Shown: piece after piece, positions 1 to 7,928 of the stretch
How positions within the stretch are numbered: the stretch's first letter is position 1
How the letters are laid out: every line of letters begins with the position of its first letter
Assembly (NCBI GenBank): GCA_036004405.1
Contig: DASYRM010000076.1
Coordinates: forward strand, 1-16,427
Direction of reading: 5' to 3'
Source of the DNA: DASYRM01 sp036004405
Lineage (GTDB): Bacteria > Acidobacteriota > Vicinamibacteria > Vicinamibacterales > UBA2999
DNA length: 16,427 nt
Program-made: the position numbers and the translations under genes
Notes under the pieces: generated by a model
What the model was told of the DNA's origin: nothing
Database searches by the model: none
Seen by the model: the letters and a program-made list of their open reading frames with translations, nothing else

Positions 1-1501
1 GCTGGCAGGATTTCTATCTCACCAACAGCGCCGACAACTCGCTCAATCGTCTCTACCGCAACAACGGCGACGGCCGCTTCACCGACGTGGCCGTGCAGCT
101 CGGCGTCGCGGAAGTGAACCGGACCGGGACCGGCGTGTCGATGGGCGCGGTGTGGGGCGACTACGACAACGACGGCTTCGAGGACCTGCTCGTCTACAAG
201 TACGGCGCGCCCTTGCTGTTTCACAACGACGGCGGCAAGGCCTTCACCGAAGTGTCCGCGCACGCCGGGCTGCCGCGGTGGGTGAACGCCAACAGCGCCA
301 CCTGGCTCGACTTCGATCGCGACGGCCGGCTCGACCTCTTCATCGCCGGCTACTGGGCGGACGGTCTCAATCTGTGGCGTCTCGAGACCACGCGCATCAT
401 GCCGGAGAGCTTCGAGTACGCCAACAACGGCGGGCGGAAGTATCTGCTGCGCAACCAGGGCGACGGCACCTTCAAAGACGTCACCCAGGCGATGGGCCTC
501 ACGAGCCGCCGCTGGACGCTGGCGGTGGCGGCGGCGGATCTGCGCGGCACGGGCTATCCCGATCTGTTCTTCGCCAACGACTACGGCGTGTCGGAACTCT
601 ACGCGAACGAGGGCGGCCGGCGCTTCGTGGACGTGGCCGAGACGACCGGCGTGGGCCGCACGCCGAAGAGCGGCATGAACGCGTCGTTCGGCGACATCTT
701 CAACGACGGCCGCCTCGCCATCTACAAGGCGAACATTTCGGAGCCGGGCGTGCTCGTGCAGGGCAACGACCTGTGGGTGCCGAAGCCGAACGCCACCGAC
801 GGCGAATACGACAACCTGGCCCCCAGCATGGGCGTGGACCTCGGCGGATGGAGCTGGGGCGCCCAGTTCGGCGACCTGAACAACGACGGGACGCTGGATC
901 TCTATCTGGTGAACGGCTACGTGTCGGCCGGCGAGCGGAGCAGCTACTGGTACGACTTCTCGGTGATTGCCGTCGGCCACAGCAGCATCATCGGCGACGC
1001 GCGCAACTGGCCCGACATGCGGGGGCGCAGCTTCTCCGGCTACCAGCGGAAGCGCGTGTGGATCAACGACGGGGTTGGACGATTCACCGAGGTGGCGCAG
1101 TCCGTGGGAGCCAGCGATACCTACGATGGGCGTTCGGTGGCGCTGGCCGACCTTGGCAACCGTGGCGTGCTCGATGTGATCGTGGCCAATCAGGCCGGGC
1201 CCGCCGTGCTGTATCGCAACACCGTGACGCCGGGTCGCCACTGGGTCGACTTCGAGCTCGAGGGCACCGCCAGCAATCGCAGCGCGATCGGCGCGCGCGT
1301 GGAGGTGGCGTTCGGCGGGCGCGCCCAGCGTCAGGACGTGCTGGCGGCCAGCGGCTTCAGCGCCCAGAACCAGCGCCGCATCCACGTCGGCCTGGGCGGC
1401 GCCACCGTGGTGGACCGCGTCACCATCGTGTGGCCGTCTGGGCGACGGCAGGTGATGGAGCGGCCCGCGATTGACCAGCTCCATCGCGTGAAGGAGCCCG
1501 C

Positions 1502-1505
<4 letters not shown>
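1..1505 (+). CDS. CRTAC1-family FG-GAP/ASPIC-UnbV protein, 5' partial
   Basis: The reading frame is open from base 3 (W-Q-D-F-Y-L-T-N...), so the gene starts upstream of the window; the GTG at 87 is an internal valine. The visible part, about 500 residues, carries repeated FG-GAP/VCBS calcium-loop motifs of the D-x-D-N-D-G type (GDYDNDGFED, DFDRDGRLD, GDLNNDGTLDLYLVNG), which form beta-propeller blades. It ends in an ASPIC/UnbV domain (roughly the last 110 residues: SNRSAIGARVEV, then VTIVWPSGRRQ). Known family members are secreted or surface proteins thought to bind calcium and ligands; none has a clear enzymatic role. The TGA stop overlaps the GTG start of the RnfD-like gene (GTGA, 1502-1505), so the two are probably translationally coupled. 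Family assignment is firm; function is unknown. The N-terminus and signal peptide lie outside the window. Confidence 0.93.
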
Positions 1506-2331
<826 letters not shown>

Positions 2332-2335
<4 letters not shown>

Positions 2336-2376
2336 GAGCACATCGCTTTCGTAGGGGCACATCTTTAGATGTGCCC
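2332..2376 (+). repeat. Variable-stem palindrome R1 plus a degenerate left half-copy
   Basis: A perfect 10-bp inverted repeat (GGGCACATCT at 2355-2364, AGATGTGCCC at 2367-2376) encloses a TT loop and is preceded by GTAG at 2351. A near-identical left half, GTAGGAGCACATC, lies directly upstream at 2332-2344, differs by one base from 2351-2363, and overlaps the TAG stop of the RnfD-like gene. The core TCTTTAGA and the GT[A/C]G leader recur in four other palindromes in this window whose stems differ. No T-tract follows, so it is not an obvious intrinsic terminator. Confidence 0.8.
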
Positions 2377-2390
2377 GACAAGGGTCACAA

Positions 2391-2690
2391 ATGAAAGCTG
2401 TCGAGGAATATGCTGGGGAAGGACAGTTGACGTGGATGGGCGGGTCGCAGCCGGTCGGCTACCGCCTGACCCGCCTGCAGGGGATGGCCGGCAACGGCCT
2501 GCCGGTGCCGGGGCTCTTCCGGATCGAGGGCGATCTCGATTTGCGCGGCACGCCGGTGCCGGACGCGGTGGTCGGCAGCGCGGTGACGCTGAAGCTCGGC
2601 GACGGCCGCACGATGATCGTCACCTTGACCACGCCAGAGGGCCGGATTCTGTCCGAAGGACACGGCCCCTCACGCTGTCTCTGCTGCTGA
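2391..2690 (+). CDS. Small uncharacterised protein
   Basis: 99 residues, ATG start, with AGGG at 2381-2384 six bases upstream as a modest ribosome-binding site. I do not recognise the family. It has no signal peptide or membrane segment. The composition alternates polar and hydrophobic residues in short strands (GQLTWMG, VGYRLTRLQG, LFRIEGDLDL, VTLKLGDGRTMIVTLTT, GRILSEGHG), which suggests a small beta-rich domain. The C-terminus ends in C-L-C-C, a possible metal or thiol site. It lies 55 bp after the RnfD-like gene on the same strand, separated from it by palindrome R1, and is followed by three more palindromes in the opposite orientation. A real gene is likely from its strand-like periodicity and start, but a chance ORF in GC-rich DNA cannot be excluded. 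Confidence 0.5.
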   Translation: MKAVEEYAGEGQLTWMGGSQPVGYRLTRLQGMAGNGLPVPGLFRIEGDLDLRGTPVPDAVVGSAVTLKLGDGRTMIVTLTTPEGRILSEGHGPSRCLCC

Positions 2691-2696
2691 GGAGAA

Positions 2697-2714
2697 GCGG
2701 GTCTGGAGACCCGC
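2697..2714 (-). repeat. Variable-stem palindrome R2
   Basis: A perfect 8-bp inverted repeat: GCGGGTCT at 2697-2704 and AGACCCGC at 2707-2714, with a two-base loop. Read on the minus strand it is preceded by GTAGTT (2720-2715) and has the core TCTCCAGA, so it matches R1 in layout but with a different stem. It begins 7 bp after the stop of the small gene at 2391-2690. Confidence 0.75.
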
Positions 2715-2727
2715 AACTACGCACGTG

Positions 2728-2755
2728 AAAAGGGCCGGGTCCGAAGACCCGGCCC
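2728..2755 (-). terminator. Intrinsic terminator of the TonB receptor gene, built from palindrome R3
   Basis: On the minus strand a perfect 10-bp GC-rich stem (GGGCCGGGTC at 2755-2746, GACCCGGCCC at 2741-2732) closes a UUCG tetraloop as C(UUCG)G, the most stable common RNA tetraloop. It is followed at once by four T residues (2731-2728). It lies about 40 bp beyond the stop codon of the receptor gene. Its minus-strand leader GTCGAGG and core TCTTCGGA link it to the palindrome family of R1, R2, R4 and R5. Confidence 0.65.
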
Positions 2756-2766
2756 CTCGACTCGAT

Positions 2767-2786
2767 GGGCCGCCTGAAGGCGGCCC
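2767..2786 (-). repeat. Variable-stem palindrome R4
   Basis: A perfect 9-bp inverted repeat (GGGCCGCCT at 2767-2775, AGGCGGCCC at 2778-2786) with a two-base loop. On the minus strand it is preceded by GTCGTG and has the core CCTTCAGG. It sits 9 bp from the stop codon of the TonB receptor gene, in tandem with R3 and R2, and could add to termination or 3' mRNA protection. Confidence 0.75.
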
Positions 2787-2795
2787 CACGACTGG

Positions 2796-5700
2796 CTAGA
2801 AGTCGTACTGGACGGTGATCTTCGCCGTCCGTGCCGTCAGCACGGTCTGAGGCACCAACCAGTTGCCGCCCGGCGTGAACGCCTGGTTGTAGGTCAGCAC
2901 GGTGTCAGCGTTGAGCGCGTTGAACATGTCCACCGACACGGTGGCGCGCTGGTTGCGGAAGCGCAGCACCTTGCCGATCCGCAGGTCGAGCTGATTCACC
3001 CGCGCGCCGCGCATCTGATCGGGCGCGAGCAGGTTGACGGTGATGTTCGGCGCGTTGCCCGCCAGCGGCCGGCCCAGCGTCTGCGCCACGATGGCGCTCG
3101 ACACCGTGTAGTCGGCACGCAACGGTTCGGCGGGGGAGCTCTGGAACGTCGCCGCCAGCTGCACGTCGATCTTCGGCACGATGTAGCTGCCGGCGCCGGT
3201 GAAGCGCGTGGTGATGCCCGGCTCGAAGTGACAGTACGGGTTGACCGGGTTGTAGGACGGTAGCTCGCTCGCGGTGGAGAAGCCTTGCGTCTGCTCGGGC
3301 AGCTGGCCGCGCACGTCGCAGTAGTCGCTGACGCGCTGACCGGTGCTGGTCCCGGCCTGTATCTGGACTCCGCTCCGCATTCGTGCGTTCAGGTTGATGT
3401 CGACGCCGTTGTAGACCTGCGTGATCTCGCCGTAGTCGGGCGCGTAGGTCCGCAGCTGGTTCGGCGCCACCGAGAACTTCTCGGGCTTCACGTTGTAGAG
3501 ACCGGCCACCGTGTAGCCGCCGCCTCCCGGCAGCCGCGAGTCCGACGGCGCCACGATGCTGAACTGATCGAAGTCCCCGGCGGCGAGCGCCAGGTTGTCG
3601 GTCACCGTGAAGTTCTTCAGCCACCGGCGCGTGTAGCCGACTTCGAGCGACACGCGCGGCAGGATCTCCTGCTGCACGGTGGCGCCGATCTGCCAGTCGG
3701 ACGGCCGCGTGCCCCAGCCCTTGAGGATCTTCTCCGCATAGCCCAGGCTGTAGATCGGGTTGCCGTTGGCATCGACGGCCTTGCCGAAGTTCGGGTTGGC
3801 CCAGGCGCCACAGAAGTCGCCGCCGGTGGCGCGGAGATCCTGGGAGGCGCCGCTCAACAGGTCGCAGTCGGGCGCGTAGTTGCCGTTCGCGTCCGTCCAT
3901 GTGCGAGTCTGTGTCCGGTCGATACGCGCGATCGGCAGCAGCTCCGAGTAGTTGCCGTTGCCGTTGACCGCGGCTTCGAGATACTTGCCGAGATTGAACT
4001 TGACCGCGGTCTTGCCGTTGCCGAACACGTCGTAGGCGATGCCGGCGCGCGGCGTGATGTCGTTGTAGCCGATCACGCCTTTGGTTTTCGGCCACGTGAA
4101 CTGGTTCGGCAGGAAGCGGACGCCCGGGCCGCCGATCGACTGCTCGGGGTAGTAGCTCCAGGAGTGGTCGTAGCGCACCGCGCCGGTCATCGTCAGCTTG
4201 CCGCGCGTAATCTGGTCCTGCACGAAGAACGCGTTATAGCGCACGCGTGAATAGGTGCGGTACGCCTCCAGCCGCTGCGTGAGCTGGTTCGGGATGCCGT
4301 TGTTGAATCGGTAGGTGAGGTCGTTGGTGCCGCCTTCCTGCGCGCGGTTGTCGGCGTGGTAGGCGCCCTGGTAGCCAACCTTGAGGCTGTTGGCGCCGGT
4401 CACGAACGTCGCCGCCGAGTTCCAGGTGTGCGCGCCGATCCAGTCGGCGTTCCAGAACGCCTGGTTGCGGAAGTTGAGGCCGGCGATTCCGCCGTTCTGC
4501 GCGCAGGTGCCGCCACGTCCGAAGGCGTCGAAGGGCTGCGCGGCGGCGCACTGTTCGTTCACCTGGACCATCGCACGCCGCACGTCCTGCGACACCGGCT
4601 GGTCTTCGGCATACCGTTCGCGGGTGTTCCAGTTGGAGAGATAGGTGCCGAGGCCGGCGTCGAGCAGGAGCCGGCTGGTCGCGGTGGACGTCCACTTGAC
4701 CTGTTGCACGCGCTGCCACCCGTGGTTGCGGCCGCCGGTCTCGGGCGCGTTTGTGGCCGATCCCGCGCCGAGGCTGTTGTTGCTCACCTGTTCATCCCAG
4801 AACACGTTCAGCTTGTCACGCTGTGACACCTGGAACGTGAGGCGCAGCGCCGGCTGCAGCGGGCCGCGGCCGCCGGAGATGGCGGGACGGGTCTCGTCGG
4901 CATCGTATCTGTAGCTCGCCGGGTTCCACTCGTTCTTGTTGTAGAACATGCCGGGGATGTTGTTCTCGCTCCCGCGGTAGTAGCCGAGGAAGTAGAACCA
5001 GATCCGGTCGCGCTTGATCGGCCCGCCGAGCGAGTAGCTGGTGTCGTAGATGTAGTTCGTCTTGGCCGGCGTGCGCAGCCCCGCCGTCTTCAACGCGTCG
5101 GTGTAGTTGCTGGCCTGCATCCCGCCGCGCAGTCCGGTGAAGAAGTAGTGCGAGCGGAACGTGTTGCCGCCCGTCCGCGGCACGATGTTGATGGTGGGGC
5201 CGCCAATCTCGGTTTCACCAAGACCGCCGGCGGTCGTGATCGCGATTTCGGCCGCGTTCTCGACGTCCTGGCGATAGCCGGACACACCGCCGCCATTCAG
5301 CGACGCGCCCGTGTTGAGGCCATCCACCTGCGCGCGCCCTTCATTGCCGCGGCCGCCACGGCCGCCGAAGACGACCATCCCGGGGCTGAGCTGCACGTTG
5401 GGCACGCCGCCGCCGCTCTGCACCATCGACGGGATGAGCACCATCACGCCGGCGTAGCCTTTGGCCGTGGGCAGGGCCTGCACCAGATCGCTGTCGAGCG
5501 TGCGCTGCCGTTTGGCGCTCTGCACGTCCACGATCGGGCTCTCGCCGGTCACCGTGATCGTCTCTTCGAGGCCGCCGACCGCCATCTCGGCGTTGACGGT
5601 GGCGTTGAACTCCGTGGCCAGAACGAGGCCGTCGCGTTTGTAGGTCTTGAAGCCGGGGAGCGTGAAGCTGACCGTGTAGGTGCCGGGACGCAAGTCCACG

Positions 5701-5903
5701 ATGCGATAGAGGCCGTTGCCATCGGTAACAGCGCTGCGAACCTTTTCAATCAGGACATCACTGGAGGCCTCGACGGTCACGCCTGGAAGTACCGCTCCAG
5801 AGGTATCCCTCACCACGCCGTTGATGGACGACTGGGCGTGTGCGACGCCAGGCGCCAGGATCAGTGCGACCCATAGCAACAATTTCCACGCGTTTTTGCG
5901 CAT
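2796..5903 (-). CDS. Oar-like TonB-dependent outer-membrane receptor
   Basis: 1035 residues. The ATG at 5903 is preferred over an in-frame start at 5957 because GGGGGGAG lies eight bases upstream and a clean signal peptide follows (MRKNAWKLLL..APGVAHAQ, cleavage after residue 23 or 24). Residues about 26-115 form a carboxypeptidase-regulatory-like beta-sandwich (INGVVRDTSGAVLPGVTV, GNGLYRIVDLRPGTYTV). A plug region follows (ETITVTGESPIVD.., GGRGGRGNEGRAQVDGLNT), then a long beta-barrel ending in an aromatic residue (VQYDF), as BAM substrates do. Length and order match the Oar/SusC-like receptors that are expanded in Acidobacteriota and Bacteroidota. Such receptors import large or scarce substrates using TonB energy; the substrate cannot be read from sequence. 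No SusD-like partner is visible. It is monocistronic, with its own promoter and a hairpin terminator. Confidence 0.94.
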   Translation of the reverse strand: MRKNAWKLLLWVALILAPGVAHAQSSINGVVRDTSGAVLPGVTVEASSDVLIEKVRSAVTDGNGLYRIVDLRPGTYTVSFTLPGFKTYKRDGLVLATEFNATVNAEMAVGGLEETITVTGESPIVDVQSAKRQRTLDSDLVQALPTAKGYAGVMVLIPSMVQSGGGVPNVQLSPGMVVFGGRGGRGNEGRAQVDGLNTGASLNGGGVSGYRQDVENAAEIAITTAGGLGETEIGGPTINIVPRTGGNTFRSHYFFTGLRGGMQASNYTDALKTAGLRTPAKTNYIYDTSYSLGGPIKRDRIWFYFLGYYRGSENNIPGMFYNKNEWNPASYRYDADETRPAISGGRGPLQPALRLTFQVSQRDKLNVFWDEQVSNNSLGAGSATNAPETGGRNHGWQRVQQVKWTSTATSRLLLDAGLGTYLSNWNTRERYAEDQPVSQDVRRAMVQVNEQCAAAQPFDAFGRGGTCAQNGGIAGLNFRNQAFWNADWIGAHTWNSAATFVTGANSLKVGYQGAYHADNRAQEGGTNDLTYRFNNGIPNQLTQRLEAYRTYSRVRYNAFFVQDQITRGKLTMTGAVRYDHSWSYYPEQSIGGPGVRFLPNQFTWPKTKGVIGYNDITPRAGIAYDVFGNGKTAVKFNLGKYLEAAVNGNGNYSELLPIARIDRTQTRTWTDANGNYAPDCDLLSGASQDLRATGGDFCGAWANPNFGKAVDANGNPIYSLGYAEKILKGWGTRPSDWQIGATVQQEILPRVSLEVGYTRRWLKNFTVTDNLALAAGDFDQFSIVAPSDSRLPGGGGYTVAGLYNVKPEKFSVAPNQLRTYAPDYGEITQVYNGVDINLNARMRSGVQIQAGTSTGQRVSDYCDVRGQLPEQTQGFSTASELPSYNPVNPYCHFEPGITTRFTGAGSYIVPKIDVQLAATFQSSPAEPLRADYTVSSAIVAQTLGRPLAGNAPNITVNLLAPDQMRGARVNQLDLRIGKVLRFRNQRATVSVDMFNALNADTVLTYNQAFTPGGNWLVPQTVLTARTAKITVQYDF

Positions 5904-5995
5904 GTGCAAGTCTCCCCCCGAAAAGGTCCGTGTTGCGCCGGCGTCCCCCGCCTCCACACACTGCCGGTGGCCTGCTGAGCCGCTGAGGCAGCGTG

Positions 5996-6024
5996 GTTAT
6001 ACGCCCATCGCATCAACAGGTCAA
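5996..6024 (-). promoter_or_regulatory. Sigma70-type promoter of the TonB receptor gene
   Basis: On the minus strand, TTGACC (6024-6019) and TATAAC (6001-5996) are separated by exactly 17 bases. Each hexamer has five of six consensus bases. Transcription would start near 5989, giving a 5' leader of about 85 nt before the ATG at 5903. The divergent gene starts at 6073, so its promoter must overlap or abut this one. Confidence 0.65.
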
Positions 6025-6072
6025 TTGAGGAAGTTAATCGGATTGAATTAGGTGCGGTAGACTCGGAGCGCC

Positions 6073-6945
6073 TTGGGACCCCGACGGGCCGGACTGATTT
6101 TGCTGCTGGTGGTGGTGGCCGTGCGCCCGTCGGCCGCTCAGGTGAGCTTGGTGGGCGAGTGGAGTCCGCGCTACCACGAGGACCAGCCGGAGCGCATTCC
6201 CGGTCCCGAGCTCGGCGACTACACCGGGCTTCCCATCACGGACGGCGCACGCCTTGCCGCCGACAGCTGGGACGCGTCGCGTCTCACGCTGCCCGAGCAC
6301 CAGTGCAAGGTCCACAACGCGCCCTACATCTACCATGGCCCGCTGCAGTTCCGCGTCACCGAGGAGCGCGACCTCCGGACGCAGCGCGTGATCGCCTACA
6401 AGCACTACATCAACACCTACGAGCAGGAGCGCACCATCTGGATGGACGGGCGACCGCATCCGCCCGCGTGGGCGCCGGCCACGTGGATGGGATTTTCGAC
6501 CGGGGTGTGGGAAGGCGACATCCTGGTGGTCTCCACGACCCACATCAAGCAGGAGTGGATTCGCCGCAACGGGATCCCGAACAGCGATCGGTCCACGATG
6601 ATCGAGCACTTCATCCGTCACGGCAGCACCCTGACGCACCTGGTGCAGTGGACCGACCCGGTCAATCTCACCGAGCCGCTCGTGCGCAGCGAGGACTTCG
6701 TGCTGCAGGACCGCAGCGCGGGCAGCTGGCTGTGGCCGTGCGAGTACGTGGACGAAGTGGTCGACCGTCCGCGCGACGAGGTGCCGCACTACCTGCCGGG
6801 CAAGAGCCCCTACGCCGGCGACTTCGCCTACCGCTACGGCATACCCGTGGAGGCGGCCAACGGCGGCGCCGCGACGATGTATCCCGAGTACCAGGAACGG
6901 CTCCGGACGCTCCCGCGGCCGCCCAAGCCGGCCGGCTCGAAATGA
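6073..6945 (+). CDS. Secreted protein of unknown function, 'WMDGRP' type (paralog 1)
   Basis: 290 residues from a TTG start; GGAG lies about four bases upstream (6065-6068), and a signal peptide follows directly (GLILLLVVVAVRPSAAQ, cleavage near residue 22-23). The body carries IWMDGRPHPP (about residues 122-131), GVWEGDILVVSTTHIK and WIRRNGIPNSD. I recognise these motifs from abundant secreted hypothetical proteins in Acidobacteriota and Proteobacteria; I know of no tested function. The segment from WEGD to the PVNLTEP region resembles the matching part of the third gene of this operon, so the two are paralogs. It ends in an ATGA overlap (6942-6945) with the MBL-fold gene, so it is probably co-translated. 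The export signal puts it in the periplasm or outside the cell. Family membership is good; role is unknown. Confidence 0.85.
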   Translation: MGPRRAGLILLLVVVAVRPSAAQVSLVGEWSPRYHEDQPERIPGPELGDYTGLPITDGARLAADSWDASRLTLPEHQCKVHNAPYIYHGPLQFRVTEERDLRTQRVIAYKHYINTYEQERTIWMDGRPHPPAWAPATWMGFSTGVWEGDILVVSTTHIKQEWIRRNGIPNSDRSTMIEHFIRHGSTLTHLVQWTDPVNLTEPLVRSEDFVLQDRSAGSWLWPCEYVDEVVDRPRDEVPHYLPGKSPYAGDFAYRYGIPVEAANGGAATMYPEYQERLRTLPRPPKPAGSK

Positions 6946-7928
6946 GCCCGTGGCGTACGTGGTGGCAGGTCTTTAGACCTGCCTCAGTGGCCATCCTTGC
7001 GCTCACGACGCTGTTCGGCGTCGAGGTCCGGACGCAGCAGCCCGCCTGGGACGGGAGCGGCGACATCAAGGTGTTCCCGGTGCAGGGCAAGGTGTCGTTG
7101 CTCGTCGGAGCCGGCGCGAACGTCGCCGTGCAGGTCGGGCCGGAAGGCGTGCTGGTCGTGGACAGCGGCCTCGAGGCGCACGCGGAGCAAGTGCTGGCGG
7201 CCATTCGCACGCTGTCGGACGCACCGATCCGCTGGCTGGTGAACACCAGCTATCTGCCGGATCACACCGGTGGCAACGCGCTGCTGTCGAAGAACGGCTC
7301 GAACACGCAGGGGAACCCGCTGCCGATCGTCGCGCACGAGAACGTGCTCGCGCGTCTGTCCGCGCCGGCCGGTTCGGGCACGGTGGCGCCCACCGCGGCG
7401 TGGCCCACCGACGCCTACGTGAAACGCACCAAGGACTTCTTCTTCAACGGCGAGCCGATCCTCGTCTATCACCCCGAGGCGGGCGTCACGGACGGCGACT
7501 CGATCGTCCACTTCCGGCGGTCGGACGTGCTCGTGGCGGGCGAGACGTGGAACACCACGCGGTATCCGGTGATCGACCTCGAGCACGGCGGCGGCGTGCA
7601 GGGCGTGATCGACGGGCTGAACTACCTGCTCGACATCGCGGTGCCGGAGCACGAGCAGGAAGGCGGCACGTTCGTGATTCCCGGACACGGCCGCGTGGGC
7701 GACGAGGCCGACGTGCTGGAGTACCGGGACATGGTGACGATCGTGCGCGACCGCATCCGAGACATGGTGCGGCGTGGCCTCAGCCTGGCGCAGGTCAAGG
7801 CGGCGCGGCCGTCGCTCGACTACGACCGGCAGTACGGCGCCGACACGGGGCGGTGGACGACGAGCCAGTTCGTGGAGGCCGTCTACAAAGATCTGTCGGT
7901 GCGCGCCGGTCGCGGAGGCGCGAAATGA
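6942..7928 (+). CDS. Degenerate metallo-beta-lactamase-fold secreted protein
   Basis: 328 residues; the start is set by the ATGA overlap with the upstream stop. An N-terminal signal sequence (about residues 1-30, hydrophobic core SVAILALTTLFGV) is followed by an MBL fold: strands KVFPVQGKVSLLVG and GVLVVDSGL, then NTSYLPDHTGGN (101-112), DVLVAGETWNTTRYP and IPGHGRVGD (247-254). The canonical metal motif HxHxDH reads S-Y-L-P-D-H here, so the first two histidines are replaced while Asp107-His108 remain. The third histidine (AHTDGD in relatives) reads AGVTDGD, and the bridging aspartate (GD) is Glu201. The GHG histidine (249) is kept. Such a site may bind one metal, a different metal or none. 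The two flanking operon partners are secreted paralogs of unknown function. The coding region for residues 8-14 contains palindrome R5. Fold is confident; catalytic activity is uncertain. Confidence 0.88.
   Translation: MSPWRTWWQVFRPASVAILALTTLFGVEVRTQQPAWDGSGDIKVFPVQGKVSLLVGAGANVAVQVGPEGVLVVDSGLEAHAEQVLAAIRTLSDAPIRWLVNTSYLPDHTGGNALLSKNGSNTQGNPLPIVAHENVLARLSAPAGSGTVAPTAAWPTDAYVKRTKDFFFNGEPILVYHPEAGVTDGDSIVHFRRSDVLVAGETWNTTRYPVIDLEHGGGVQGVIDGLNYLLDIAVPEHEQEGGTFVIPGHGRVGDEADVLEYRDMVTIVRDRIRDMVRRGLSLAQVKAARPSLDYDRQYGADTGRWTTSQFVEAVYKDLSVRAGRGGAK
6964..6983 (+). repeat. Variable-stem palindrome R5 inside a coding sequence
   Basis: A perfect 9-bp inverted repeat (GGCAGGTCT at 6964-6972, AGACCTGCC at 6975-6983) with a TT loop and the same TCTTTAGA core as R1. 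It encodes residues W8 to A14 of the MBL-fold protein, in the n-region of its signal peptide, 22 bases after the start codon. In the mRNA it would form a stable hairpin just inside the initiation region. Confidence 0.75.

Noticed and set aside
87..89. GTG at 87 as the start of the FG-GAP protein
   Set aside because: The same frame is open back to base 3 and encodes further FG-GAP sequence (NNGDGRFTDVAV), so the gene is cut by the window edge.
2351..2790. CRISPR array
   Set aside because: The repeated palindromes differ in stem sequence, vary in spacing and orientation and have no regular spacers; no cas genes are visible.
6034..6789. 251-codon minus-strand frame opposite the first secreted gene
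   Set aside because: Shadow of the plus-strand gene, which has a signal peptide and family motifs; no ribosome-binding site or domain on the minus strand.
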